Shown: positions 17,482 to 26,600 of the stretch, piece by piece
Layout of the letters: every line of letters begins with the position of its first letter
Numbering within the stretch: the first letter of the stretch is position 1
NCBI GenBank assembly: GCA_038212325.1
Contig: JBBQUQ010000004.1
Coordinates: forward strand, 1-64,000
DNA from: CAIVAT01 sp038212325
Lineage (GTDB): Bacteria; Bacteroidota; Bacteroidia; Bacteroidales; FEN-979
Length of the DNA stretch: 64,000 bases
Direction of reading: 5' to 3'
The notes under the pieces: generated by a model
The model's database searches: none
What the model saw: only the letters and a program-made list of their open reading frames with translations
What the model was told of the DNA's origin: nothing
Position numbers and translations under genes: made by a program

Positions 17482-20400
17482 TTAACTCTTCTTCAAAGCG
17501 CATGGTTACTGCATCGCATCCATGGTAATAATGACGTTTGTTATTGTCTTCTTTGGTCGGACGCATGAGCAGTTTGCCATGCTCTTTTTTAGCAGGCAGC
17601 AGGGCGATGATTTCCACGAAAATATCGCAGGGTCTATCAGGGGTAATGATTCCCAGTTCCTTGAGAATTCCTGCGATTTGTTCCAAAGATGACCTCTGGG
17701 GGCGGGGATTCATGACTTTTTCGAATTCCTGGATAACTTTCTGCGCATTTGTGAAGGTCCCTCCTGTTTCCCATGGGAATGAAGCCGGCAGCAACAGATC
17801 GGCAGCTTTGGCTGTGTCCGTTAAAAAGTAATCCTGCACCACCTTGAAGGAAGCACAGGCCAATATTTTTTCGATGGCCTTGCGGTCAATGGCGCAACCC
17901 ACCGGATCCTCCCCGAAAATAAACAGGTTGCTGACCACCCCTTCGTTGAGCATCCCATGCAGGCAGTCGGTTTCTGCCGTGGCCAATTCAGCCACTCCCC
18001 ATTTTTCCTTCAGGGCCTTCATATAATCCTGGTCGGCAAGTTCCTGCCCTCCAATGCCCAGATGCGGGCTTACGCCCATGTCGAACAGCCCCTGCGAATT
18101 ATTCTTCTCCTTCAAGGCAATCAGTCCATTGGCTGTTTTACCCAACTTGCCTGTGATCCGGGCAAGGTTGAACAGCTCCTTTGAGGTATTCCCTGATACT
18201 TCCTTCTCAGAGAAGATGAGGATGGCATTCATTTCATTGTTATAGGCTTCGGCGAAGGCTGCAATTTCATCAGATGATATCCCTGTCGATTTGACCAGCG
18301 TGTTGAAATCCTCTTTCAGAAGCATGGCTTTATACCCTTCAAAACCCTCAACCCGGTCGCGCAGGAAGAGCGCATTCTCCAGTCCTTTCGAGAGCAGGTA
18401 ATGGTTTACAGCCTTGACAAAATGGTAGTAGGATTTCACGACGGTTTGACGGCTCACCTTGTGCGCCATAGAGTTGACGGCCTTTTCAGTTACCATGATG
18501 ACCGGCGTTTTATTGAGGTAATGAGCATTCTGAACCATAAATCCGACTACCGCATGATCCTTATTCAATTCAGTTCCGAGAAGATAAATCGCACTTGCAT
18601 CGCCAATTTCAGCAAAAGGGGCATTGAGTTCGCAATTAGTGCGGTACCCCTCTCCCCTTCCAAGGTAATGGAAACTGCCGACATTGTTGGTCTTTGCGCC
18701 GGCACGCGCCAGTTTATGAACCAGGTAGAGTTCTTCATTCGACAGCCTTGCGCCCCCAAAGAAGGCATTTTCACCCGGGCCGACCGACCTGATTTTTTCG
18801 CTGATAAGCATATAAGCCTTCTCAAAGGAAATCTCTTCAAACTTCCCGCCGACCTTCAGCATCGGTTTTGTGATGCGGCTGATATCATTGAGGTACCCGT
18901 ATCCAAATTTCGGGTATTTGCAGATATTTCCATCGCGGTTGATGAGCCCGTTTTTACCGGTCACTCCCAGCACAAAACCATTTTTGTGGTGCAGGTCAAT
19001 GGTACATCCCACCGAGCAGTAGTTGCAAATGGAATCAACGGCATGGGACTGCACCGGGCCCGGCTTGAACAATACATTCTCGGTGATGGCGCCCGTGGGG
19101 CAAGTTGAGATGCACATTCCGCACGATTCGCAATTCGTATCCTGTAGCGCTTCGCCCATGCCGGGAGACACGTATGTGTGAAACCCGCGATTGATCAGCC
19201 CGAGCGCATTGGCTCCGACCACTTCGCGGCAAATGCGCACGCAACGCGCGCACAGGATGCACTTATTGTTGTCGATCTCAATATATGGATGGCGAAAATC
19301 GACCTGGTATTCCCGAAATTCACCCTCGAAGGATGTTTGCCGGGCATTGTAATCACTTGAATATTTCTGCAGATCGCAATCGAAGAAAGCAACACATCCG
19401 CATTCCAAACAACGTTGGGCTTCATGGTGAGCAACTTCAGCGCCTTCATAGCCCAATTCAACCTCGTTGAAATTAAACCGGTCACCTGCAGGCAGGGTAG
19501 GCATTTCCTCGCGAACCTGTGTCTCAAATCCTCCGAGGTAGGACTCCTTCTCCTGCTTTTTGAAATTGTCGCGCCTGCTTGTAAAGGGTTTTTTGAGCGG
19601 CTGAACGGGCAACCCCGACAAAAACTGGTGTGCGCTGGTGGAAGCAATTCTTGCCTGCGCAATGGCTTCGATAATGGTGGCGGGGCCAGTAACCCCGTCG
19701 CCGGCGGCAAACATCGAAGGAATCCCTGTTTGCAGGGTTGCCTTATCGGCATCGATATCTCCCCATTTATTGATCTTCAACTCACCATTTACAGCGTTGG
19801 CATTGATGTCGTCGATGAAATCAACGTCGGTTTTCTGGCCGATGGCTGCCAGGATGTAGTCGACTTCCAGTTCGAAATCGGAACCCTCCACCGGAACAGG
19901 GCGGCGGCGTCCGGATGCATCGGGCTCACCAAGTTCCATTTTAATGCAGGTGACAGATGCGACCTCCCCGCTGGCATTTTTGTTAATCTTTTTAGGCAGG
20001 GTGAGAAACAGGTATTCCACCCCTTCGAGCTTCGATTCATGGATCTCTATCGGGTTTGCCGGCATCTCTTTTTCGGTGCGGCGGTAGATTACATAAACTT
20101 TGTCGGCTTTGCAGCGGATTGAAGTGCGGCAGCAGTCCATGGCAGTGTTTCCGCCACCGACCACTGCGATGGTTTTACCCCGGAAATCATACCGCTGACC
20201 GGTTATCTCCATGTTTTTCAGGAAATCGATCCCTGAGAAAACATTGCCGGCTTCGTCGCCTTCACAGCCGACTCCTGTCCCTTTTTGCGAACCAATGGTG
20301 AGAACGGTTGCATCATACCTGGATACGAGATCCTTGTAGCTGATATTTTCGCCCAGCCGCTTGTTATAAAAAATATTGACGCCCAGATCGGTAATATTCT

Positions 20401-21163
20401 TCACCTCCTGGTCGAGGATATCATTGGGGAGGCGATATTCGGGTATGCCATATCGCAGCCAGCCGCCCGATTTAGGCGCTGCTTCAAAAATATCAACCTG
20501 GTGTCCCTCTATCTGCATGAAATGGCCCACCGACAAACCTCCGGGTCCTGCCCCGATCACGGCAACCTTTTTACCGGTTGACGGCTTCACGTCCGGAATA
20601 TATTTATCCGGTGAGGCAAGGTCGTAGTCGGAGGCGAAGCGCTTCAGGTAATCAATGCCCACTGGGGAGCCTTCGTCGAGCAGATTGCGCCGGCATTCTG
20701 ATTCACAAGGTCTCACGCAAACGCGGCCGCAGATGGCTGGCAAGGGGTTTGTATCCTTGATCAGGGCAACCGCTTCGCTATACTGCCCCTTGTCGATCAG
20801 AGAAATATATCCCTGTACATCAACACCTGCGGGGCATGTTTGCCTGCAAGGGCCGATGCAGTCGGCGTAATGGTTGCTCAGCATCAGTTCCAGCGCTATC
20901 TTCCGCGATTTATGTATCTCTTCATTGTCGGTTATGATCTTCATTCCCTCCGTTAGCCTTGTGGAACAGGAGGGCTGGTGGCCGCGCATACCTTCCACCT
21001 CTACCACGCAAACATAGCAGGAGGTAAATGGTTCGAGGCGGTCGTCGTTGCATAAGGTTGGGATTTTAACCCCATGGCGGGTTGCCAGGGTCAGAATTGT
21101 TTCGCCGGGAAAGCCTTTAACAATGTTGCCGTTGAGTATGATGTTTAATGAATTGTCAGCCAT
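17468..21163 (-). CDS. NuoG-like / GltD-like / MopB fusion, NAD(P)-linked redox subunit
   Basis: I start at ATG 21163 (1231 aa), because upstream codons translate the 8-bp repeat array. Order of parts: NuoG-type [2Fe-2S] domain (C38, C49, C52, C66); His/Cys cluster (H98, C102, C106, C110); GltD-type cysteines C145, C149, C153, C157; FAD site at 202-213 (VIGAGPGGLSVG); NADPH site (GGGNTA 336-341, RR 361-362); two [4Fe-4S] sites (C635-C645, C678-C688); MopB domain with C713, C716, C720, C748. Where formate dehydrogenases have catalytic Cys/Sec the sequence is NNVGSFHYLGRGEG, so formate oxidation is unlikely. With NuoE and NuoF just upstream, a soluble NAD/NADP/ferredoxin transhydrogenase, possibly bifurcating, is inferred. 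Confidence 0.8.
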   Translation of the reverse strand: MADNSLNIILNGNIVKGFPGETILTLATRHGVKIPTLCNDDRLEPFTSCYVCVVEVEGMRGHQPSCSTRLTEGMKIITDNEEIHKSRKIALELMLSNHYADCIGPCRQTCPAGVDVQGYISLIDKGQYSEAVALIKDTNPLPAICGRVCVRPCESECRRNLLDEGSPVGIDYLKRFASDYDLASPDKYIPDVKPSTGKKVAVIGAGPGGLSVGHFMQIEGHQVDIFEAAPKSGGWLRYGIPEYRLPNDILDQEVKNITDLGVNIFYNKRLGENISYKDLVSRYDATVLTIGSQKGTGVGCEGDEAGNVFSGIDFLKNMEITGQRYDFRGKTIAVVGGGNTAMDCCRTSIRCKADKVYVIYRRTEKEMPANPIEIHESKLEGVEYLFLTLPKKINKNASGEVASVTCIKMELGEPDASGRRRPVPVEGSDFELEVDYILAAIGQKTDVDFIDDINANAVNGELKINKWGDIDADKATLQTGIPSMFAAGDGVTGPATIIEAIAQARIASTSAHQFLSGLPVQPLKKPFTSRRDNFKKQEKESYLGGFETQVREEMPTLPAGDRFNFNEVELGYEGAEVAHHEAQRCLECGCVAFFDCDLQKYSSDYNARQTSFEGEFREYQVDFRHPYIEIDNNKCILCARCVRICREVVGANALGLINRGFHTYVSPGMGEALQDTNCESCGMCISTCPTGAITENVLFKPGPVQSHAVDSICNYCSVGCTIDLHHKNGFVLGVTGKNGLINRDGNICKYPKFGYGYLNDISRITKPMLKVGGKFEEISFEKAYMLISEKIRSVGPGENAFFGGARLSNEELYLVHKLARAGAKTNNVGSFHYLGRGEGYRTNCELNAPFAEIGDASAIYLLGTELNKDHAVVGFMVQNAHYLNKTPVIMVTEKAVNSMAHKVSRQTVVKSYYHFVKAVNHYLLSKGLENALFLRDRVEGFEGYKAMLLKEDFNTLVKSTGISSDEIAAFAEAYNNEMNAILIFSEKEVSGNTSKELFNLARITGKLGKTANGLIALKEKNNSQGLFDMGVSPHLGIGGQELADQDYMKALKEKWGVAELATAETDCLHGMLNEGVVSNLFIFGEDPVGCAIDRKAIEKILACASFKVVQDYFLTDTAKAADLLLPASFPWETGGTFTNAQKVIQEFEKVMNPRPQRSSLEQIAGILKELGIITPDRPCDIFVEIIALLPAKKEHGKLLMRPTKEDNNKRHYYHGCDAVTMRFEEELTRNL

Positions 21164-21172
21164 TTGATAGAA

Positions 21173-21260
21173 ATTGTGAGATGGTGAAATTGTGAGATGG
21201 TGAAATAGTGAAATTGTGAGATGGTGAAATTGTGAGATGGTGAAATAGTGAAATGGTGAA
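21173..21260 (+). repeat. 8-bp tandem repeat array (ATGGTGAA type), copy 2, with 40-bp higher-order unit
   Basis: Eleven contiguous 8-mers of the form AT(G/T/A)GTGA(A/G) fill the 110-bp spacer between the nuoF-like stop and the start of the NuoG-like fusion. A block of five units (ATTGTGAG, ATGGTGAA, ATTGTGAG, ATGGTGAA, ATAGTGAA) at 21173-21212 is repeated exactly at 21213-21252, followed by one ATGGTGAA. The array would be transcribed inside the operon mRNA as its complement. Confidence 0.9.
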
Positions 21261-21273
21261 ATAGTGGTGAAAA

Positions 21274-23049
21274 TTAAGATAGAAGTATGGATTCGAATTT
21301 GCATTTTGAAAAGCAGACCCCGCATTTGGTGCAGATCTCCTGGTTGATGAAGTGTGTTTGCTTCCGCTCGCCGGTAATTGCTTTCACAGGGCAGTTCTTA
21401 AGGCACACCATGCAACCTGTGCATTTTTCCTCATCCACCTTATAGGTCAGCAGCGGTCGGCACACTTTGGCCGGGCACTTTTTGTGGTTGATATGGGCTT
21501 CATATTCATCCCTGAAATATTTGATGGTGGTGAGAACCGGGTTCGGTGCTGTTTGTCCCAGCCCGCACAGCGAGTTATCCTTGATCTGGTATGCAAGTTC
21601 TTCCAGTTTTTCAAGGTCTCCCTCCCTGCCATGCCCATAGGTAATGCGATCGAGGATTTCAAGCATGCGCTTGGTCCCCATGCGGCAGAAGGTGCATTTG
21701 CCGCAGCTCTCCTTGCAGGTAAAATCGAGGAAGAACTTGGCCACATCGACCATGCAGGTGGTTTCGTCCATCACAACCATCCCGCCCGAGCCCATGATGG
21801 CGCCGGTGGCATTGACCGAATCATAATCGACGATGGTGTCGGACAGGTACTCGGGGATACAACCTCCTGAGGGACCGCCCATCTGAACTGCCTTGAACTT
21901 TTTGTTGTTTTTGATGCCGCCGCCCAGCTTAAAAATGACATCGCGGATGGTCATCCCCATCGGGACCTCGACCAGCCCTGAGTGGCACACTTTGCCGGCC
22001 AGTGCAAATACCTTGGTCCCCTTGCTCTTCTCTGTGCCATACTGGGCATATGCCTCGGCGCCGTTGATGATGATCCAGGGGATGTTGGCAAACGTTTCGA
22101 CATTGTTGATGTTCGTCGGCTTCTTCCACAGTCCCGAAACGGCTGGGAATGGCGGGCGTTTGCGCGGCATTCCGCGTTCTCCTTCGATAGAGGCTATGAG
22201 TGCTGTTTCTTCTCCGCATACAAAAGCCCCGGCTCCCTCCTTGATGTAGATATCGAGGTTAAACCCTTCGATCCCGAATATATTCTTCCCCAGGTATCCT
22301 TTCTCATGTGCCTGCTTGATGGCGATGTTCAACCGTTTGATGGCCAGAGGGTATTCGGCGCGGCAGTAAATCACCCCGCCGGTAGCTTCGATGGCATAGG
22401 CCGCAATGATCATTCCTTCGAGCACCGAATGCGGGTCGCCTTCAAGAACCGACCGGTCCATAAATGCACCGGGGTCGCCTTCATCGGCGTTGCAGATCAC
22501 ATATTTATCGGCCGATTTGTTGGCATTCGCAAACTTCCATTTCATGCCGGTCGGAAACCCTCCGCCACCGCGGCCGCGCAATCCCGATTTGAGAATCGTG
22601 TCGATCACCGCTTCGCGGCTGGTTTTTGCTTCAGCTATCATTTTAATGGCTTTGTAGCCATCCCGGGTTTCATATTCATCAATGGATTCGGGGTCCATAT
22701 ACCCGCAGTTCCGCAGCACGATTTTCACCTGCGCCCCGATAAAATCATTTTCCGGGGCATCAAACAAATCGGTGCACACGATGTAATCGCGGATGGGGTC
22801 CTGCTGGTTGATATGCTTTTCGATGACTTCGACGGCGCGGTCGGCGTCGACTTCACCATACAAGTAAGTCCCTGTTTCATCGGTGATCTCAACCAGGGGC
22901 TCGCGGTAGCACATGCCGACGCAACTGGTTTTCTTGAGTATGAAATCGAGCTTATCCGATTCTTTCAGTGCTTTTATCTTATCATAGGTCTTGTTTGCAC
23001 CCGCTGCGATGCCGCAGCTTCCAAGTCCGACGGTGACGATTGTAGGCAT
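21274..23049 (-). CDS. NuoF/HydB-like NADH-binding flavoprotein subunit
   Basis: The 591-residue protein has an N-terminal thioredoxin-like [2Fe-2S] domain (SCGIAAGA, SCVGMC) and the FMN motif GLRGRGGGGFPTGMKW. The NADH-site region has GAGAFVCGEETAL, followed by an SLBB domain. The NuoF [4Fe-4S] ligands are CGKCTFCRMG plus a later Cys in SLCGLGQ. The C-terminal 2x[4Fe-4S] ferredoxin domain has CTGCMVCLKNC and CTKCGVCFSKC. This layout is that of HydB/HndC-type subunits of soluble NAD-linked hydrogenases and bifurcating complexes, not of respiratory complex I. The first domain shows fewer Cys than usual, so its cluster may be altered. It is the NADH entry or exit site. Confidence 0.9.
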   Translation of the reverse strand: MPTIVTVGLGSCGIAAGANKTYDKIKALKESDKLDFILKKTSCVGMCYREPLVEITDETGTYLYGEVDADRAVEVIEKHINQQDPIRDYIVCTDLFDAPENDFIGAQVKIVLRNCGYMDPESIDEYETRDGYKAIKMIAEAKTSREAVIDTILKSGLRGRGGGGFPTGMKWKFANANKSADKYVICNADEGDPGAFMDRSVLEGDPHSVLEGMIIAAYAIEATGGVIYCRAEYPLAIKRLNIAIKQAHEKGYLGKNIFGIEGFNLDIYIKEGAGAFVCGEETALIASIEGERGMPRKRPPFPAVSGLWKKPTNINNVETFANIPWIIINGAEAYAQYGTEKSKGTKVFALAGKVCHSGLVEVPMGMTIRDVIFKLGGGIKNNKKFKAVQMGGPSGGCIPEYLSDTIVDYDSVNATGAIMGSGGMVVMDETTCMVDVAKFFLDFTCKESCGKCTFCRMGTKRMLEILDRITYGHGREGDLEKLEELAYQIKDNSLCGLGQTAPNPVLTTIKYFRDEYEAHINHKKCPAKVCRPLLTYKVDEEKCTGCMVCLKNCPVKAITGERKQTHFINQEICTKCGVCFSKCKFESILLS

Positions 23050-23058
23050 ATTATCTGT

Positions 23059-23079
23059 TTACGAGTTAAGAGTTACGAT
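23059..23079 (+). repeat. 7-bp tandem repeat (TTACGAG type), array 2
   Basis: Three consecutive heptamers TTACGAG, TTAAGAG and TTACGAT occupy most of the 34-bp spacer between the nuoE-like stop and the nuoF-like start. They match the TTACGAA array at 17454 in sequence, period and orientation. Confidence 0.55.
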
Positions 23080-23083
23080 TTTA

Positions 23084-23602
23084 TTAATTTTTTTCAGCCA
23101 GCCGGATGTTTTTAATGATTTTCACAGCCTCGTTGCCTGTGAGTTTACCGTAGGTCTGGTCGCCGATCATCATCACCGGGGCCAGGGAGCAGCATCCCAG
23201 GCAGGCGACCGACTCGAGGGTAAAGAACCGGTCTTCGGTGGTTTCCCCGTCTTTCACCTTCAGTGCCTCTTCGATCGATTCGGTGATCTCCACTGCGTTC
23301 TGCACATGGCAGGCGGTGCCGTGGCATACTTTGATGATGTTCTTGCCAACCGGGCTGAGGCGGAACTGAGCGTAAAAAGTGGCTACGCCAAACATGTCGC
23401 TTAACGGAATGCCCGTTTCCCTCGACAGCTTATCAAATGCAGCTTTTGAGATGTAGCCATATAATTCCTGTGCTCCCTGCAAAAGAGGTATCATGTTTCC
23501 TTTTTTGCCTTTGTGCCTGGCAATAATCGGATCGAGGAGGCTGAGATCCAGCAAATCCCCGTTGATTTCTGGTTTGTTCGTTTTGATTCGTGCAATCCGC
23601 AT
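23084..23602 (-). CDS. NuoE/HydC-like [2Fe-2S] subunit
   Basis: This 172-residue protein has the NuoE order: a helical N-terminal part (IPLLQGAQELYGYI), GVATFYAQF, and a thioredoxin-like [2Fe-2S] domain with C93-x4-C98 (VCHGTACHV) and C134-x3-C138 (ACLGCC). Length and motifs match the family well. It relays electrons next to the NuoF-like FMN site. Gene order nuoE-nuoF-nuoG on one strand with short spacers shows a single complex. No NuoA, H, J-N membrane subunits are in the window, supporting a soluble enzyme. Confidence 0.9.
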   Translation of the reverse strand: MRIARIKTNKPEINGDLLDLSLLDPIIARHKGKKGNMIPLLQGAQELYGYISKAAFDKLSRETGIPLSDMFGVATFYAQFRLSPVGKNIIKVCHGTACHVQNAVEITESIEEALKVKDGETTEDRFFTLESVACLGCCSLAPVMMIGDQTYGKLTGNEAVKIIKNIRLAEKN

Positions 23603-23627
23603 ATATTCTTATTTTAAATGGTAAATT

Positions 23628-26600
23628 TTACTGCAATGGCTGCCAGGTTACGACCGATATTCTTTTTTTTCCATCCATTCGCACAACCAGGGGCTTGTCG
23701 AACTTCACGATTGAAAAATAATTGGTCTTCCTGATATTTTGCTGCTGTTTCAGTACTTCATATCGGATGAAGCTGTCGGACAATTCGGGCTGAACGCAGA
23801 AATAGCCCACATTCATGGAGGTGACATTGTGGAAAAAATGGGATCCGGAGGATGCATCCAGCGGAAAACCTTCAAGGCTGGTTTCAACGATCACCTTGGC
23901 ATTGCTGATCTGGGGCCAAACAACAGGGATTCCGATCCAGCGGTCGCGGGTGCCCCAGCGTCCGGGGCCAATCAGGATATACTTCTTCCCGGCCTTGCCC
24001 ATCTCTGAATTAATCTTGTCGATCTCTTCGGCCATTTCGACTGTTTTGCTTTTATCGAAGGTGTCGGGGTCAACAAAAACTACCTCGTCGATCGAATCAA
24101 TCATCCCATTACCCATCTCCTTTTCCGAATAGAGGAGGATGTCATCTTTCGGGATAGTATCCATTTCAATAACGAAATCGGCCACGTTTCCGATCAGCGG
24201 CTTGATTTGGAGGAGGTAAAATGATGCCTTGTAATTATCGTCCTTGTTCAGGTCGATGGCAAATTCTATTTCTACCGGGGAGCCGAGTGCCTCTTTCACC
24301 ACATCGAGCACCACCTCGATGGTTTTGGCCATGGGGATGTAGTTGTATTTCAGGATGTCGGCGAAGTTGACGACCCTTGGCCCGTTGTCACGCAACCCTG
24401 CCGAAATACGCTCATTTTCAAGTGAATATACTGATGCCAGGTGCTTCAATGTGCCATGCATTTCTGCATCGTAAATGTCGAGTTTTCGCAGTCCGGCATC
24501 TTCTCCTTCCAGCAGGTTTACATCCTTTTTTTTTAGGTCGACGGCATAAAAATAGACCTGCGACCCTTTGTACTGGTCTTTGGCTGAATTGATTTCGAGG
24601 GTCGGATACATCGGGGCAAAGCGAAAAGCCTTCTCCCCTTCCACAACATAGCGCCCAAGCCCCAGCGCCGCCACCGCAAAACCCTCTTCAGGTTTCATGT
24701 GGGCAAAGGGATAGTAGTTGAAGGATTGCGCAACGCCGCTGATGTGGGGATAAAAGACATCCTCGTATTGGTGGCCCACCACCTCCTGGACCACAACAGC
24801 CATTTTCTCCTGTTCGATGCGGTAGTTAACGGCTTCGATATATCCTTTTGCAACGGGCGAATAGACCGAAGCATAAACCAGTTTGATGGCATCCATCAAT
24901 TGATCGAGCCTGATCCTTGGATCGGGATGGTTGTTCGGGATCAGGTACGTCTCAAAAATGCCGGCAAACGGCTGATTTTGTGAATCTTCAAATAGTCCCG
25001 ACGATCGGATGGCGAGTGGCTTGGTGATATTCTTGATGATGAGCTTCAGTTTACGGATCAGGGTTTCGGTGAGCTTGCCTTCGATAAACCAGCGTTTGAT
25101 GAGATCGTAATCGGATTCAAAGACCGCCTTCTCCCGCAACTTGTTCCGGTCGAGGAAGTACTCAAACTCATCGGTGCCGATGATGGACGTTTTCGGTGTA
25201 CGGATGTTGATATTGGGCACATGCTGTGCAAAATCATAATTATAAATCAGGGTGTTGACAAATGCAAGTCCTCTGCCTTTTCCGCCCAGGGCGCCTTCGG
25301 TAAGCGCAAGAATGTTATGTTCATCCGCGATGGCCGATTCCTCAAAGGGGATGACCTTCCCGATATTTTGTTCATTCCTGAAGTTCTGAATCACATTGAA
25401 CAGGTATTCGCGAAGTGATGCGGGGTCTCTGAAGTCGGTGACTTTGGCAGGATTAAGTATCTTGGCCACCTGGATTTCTCCGCGGGCCATAAGCCAGAGG
25501 GAGAAATGGTCCTTACGGGCATGATAGAGCAACGACTCTTCGGGGATGGTCTTCAACAGGTCTTCAAACTCCTTAAGCGATTTGGCGACCGCAATCTGCC
25601 CGCCTTCCTTGTCGCGGTATATAAAATTCCCGAATCCCAGGTAGTGGGTGATGAAGCTCCTGAAATCGACCAGTAGGGTTTCAGAATTCTTATTGATAAA
25701 AGAGGCCTTGAGTTCATAGGCTTTCTCCACATTGTGCTCATCCGACGACTGGAGCACGATGGGCAGGTCGGGGAGTTCTTTCCTTGTTTGCCTGACCAGG
25801 CTGAAACCGGCAGAATCGTTCAGCTTGCCATCCTTTTTGAACTTTACATCAGAGATCAGGCAGAGTATGTTATCCCTGTATTTATTGAAAATAAAGATCG
25901 CCTCCTCAAAAGTTGACGCCAGCAGGATCTTTGGGCGTGCCTTCAGGCGCAGAATGCGGTAAAGCTCGTCGGTGGTCACATCCTCGATGATGTTTTTTGT
26001 CTGTTCAAGCACGATGTTGTAGAGCATCGGCATGTAAAGCGAATAATATTTCGATGAATCTTCCACCAGCAGGATTACCCTCACCATCCCGATCGTGGTA
26101 TCATTCTCCACATTGATCTTATCTTCAAGGTAATTGATCATGGCGAAGAAAATTTTCGAGTCGCCGTTCCATACAAAGATGCGATCGATCCAGGTCAGTT
26201 TTTCGGGCTCCTCCTCGTAAACAGCAATATCTGAGTTGCTGTTAAGCAACAGGAATACCGGAATATACTGATATTGATCCTTTACTGTTTTACTGAGGTC
26301 CAGCGGAAATTGCTTATCGGTGCCGATCATGATGATGATCAGGTCGTAATGTTTGGCATTGAGCTGCTCCATCACCTCCGCGGAGGTAGATACCCCGGTG
26401 ATGCGCGGCATGGTACTCAGGCTGAGTGAATAGAACTCGCCCAGCACATGTTCTGAAAACCGGCCCTCCTTCTCGATGCTGTAGGCATCGTACAAATTGG
26501 CCACCAGCAGGATTTCCTTGACTTTAAAAGGCATCAGGTCGTGGTAAAGGTCGCGGTTATAATTCGTGCGGTTAAGGAATGTCTGAAGAAGCTGGCGGCT

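Noticed and set aside
17468..21163. Naming the fusion as formate dehydrogenase
   Set aside because: No Cys or Sec at the expected active-site position of the MopB domain, and NuoE/NuoF partners with a GltD module fit a transhydrogenase-type enzyme better.
21173..21260. CRISPR-like array
   Set aside because: Units are 8 bp and contiguous, without spacers; no cas genes are near.
21164..21325. N-terminal extension of the NuoG-like fusion to 21325
   Set aside because: The extra residues (HHLTISLFHHLTIS type) are just translation of the 8-bp repeat array and overlap the nuoF end; ATG 21163 begins the conserved sequence.
21982..23115. Long plus-strand open frame (377 codons) opposite nuoF
   Set aside because: It is antisense to a highly conserved nuoF-like gene; its translation is rich in His, Phe, Asp and Gly with no domain pattern, typical of a shadow frame in GC-rich coding DNA.
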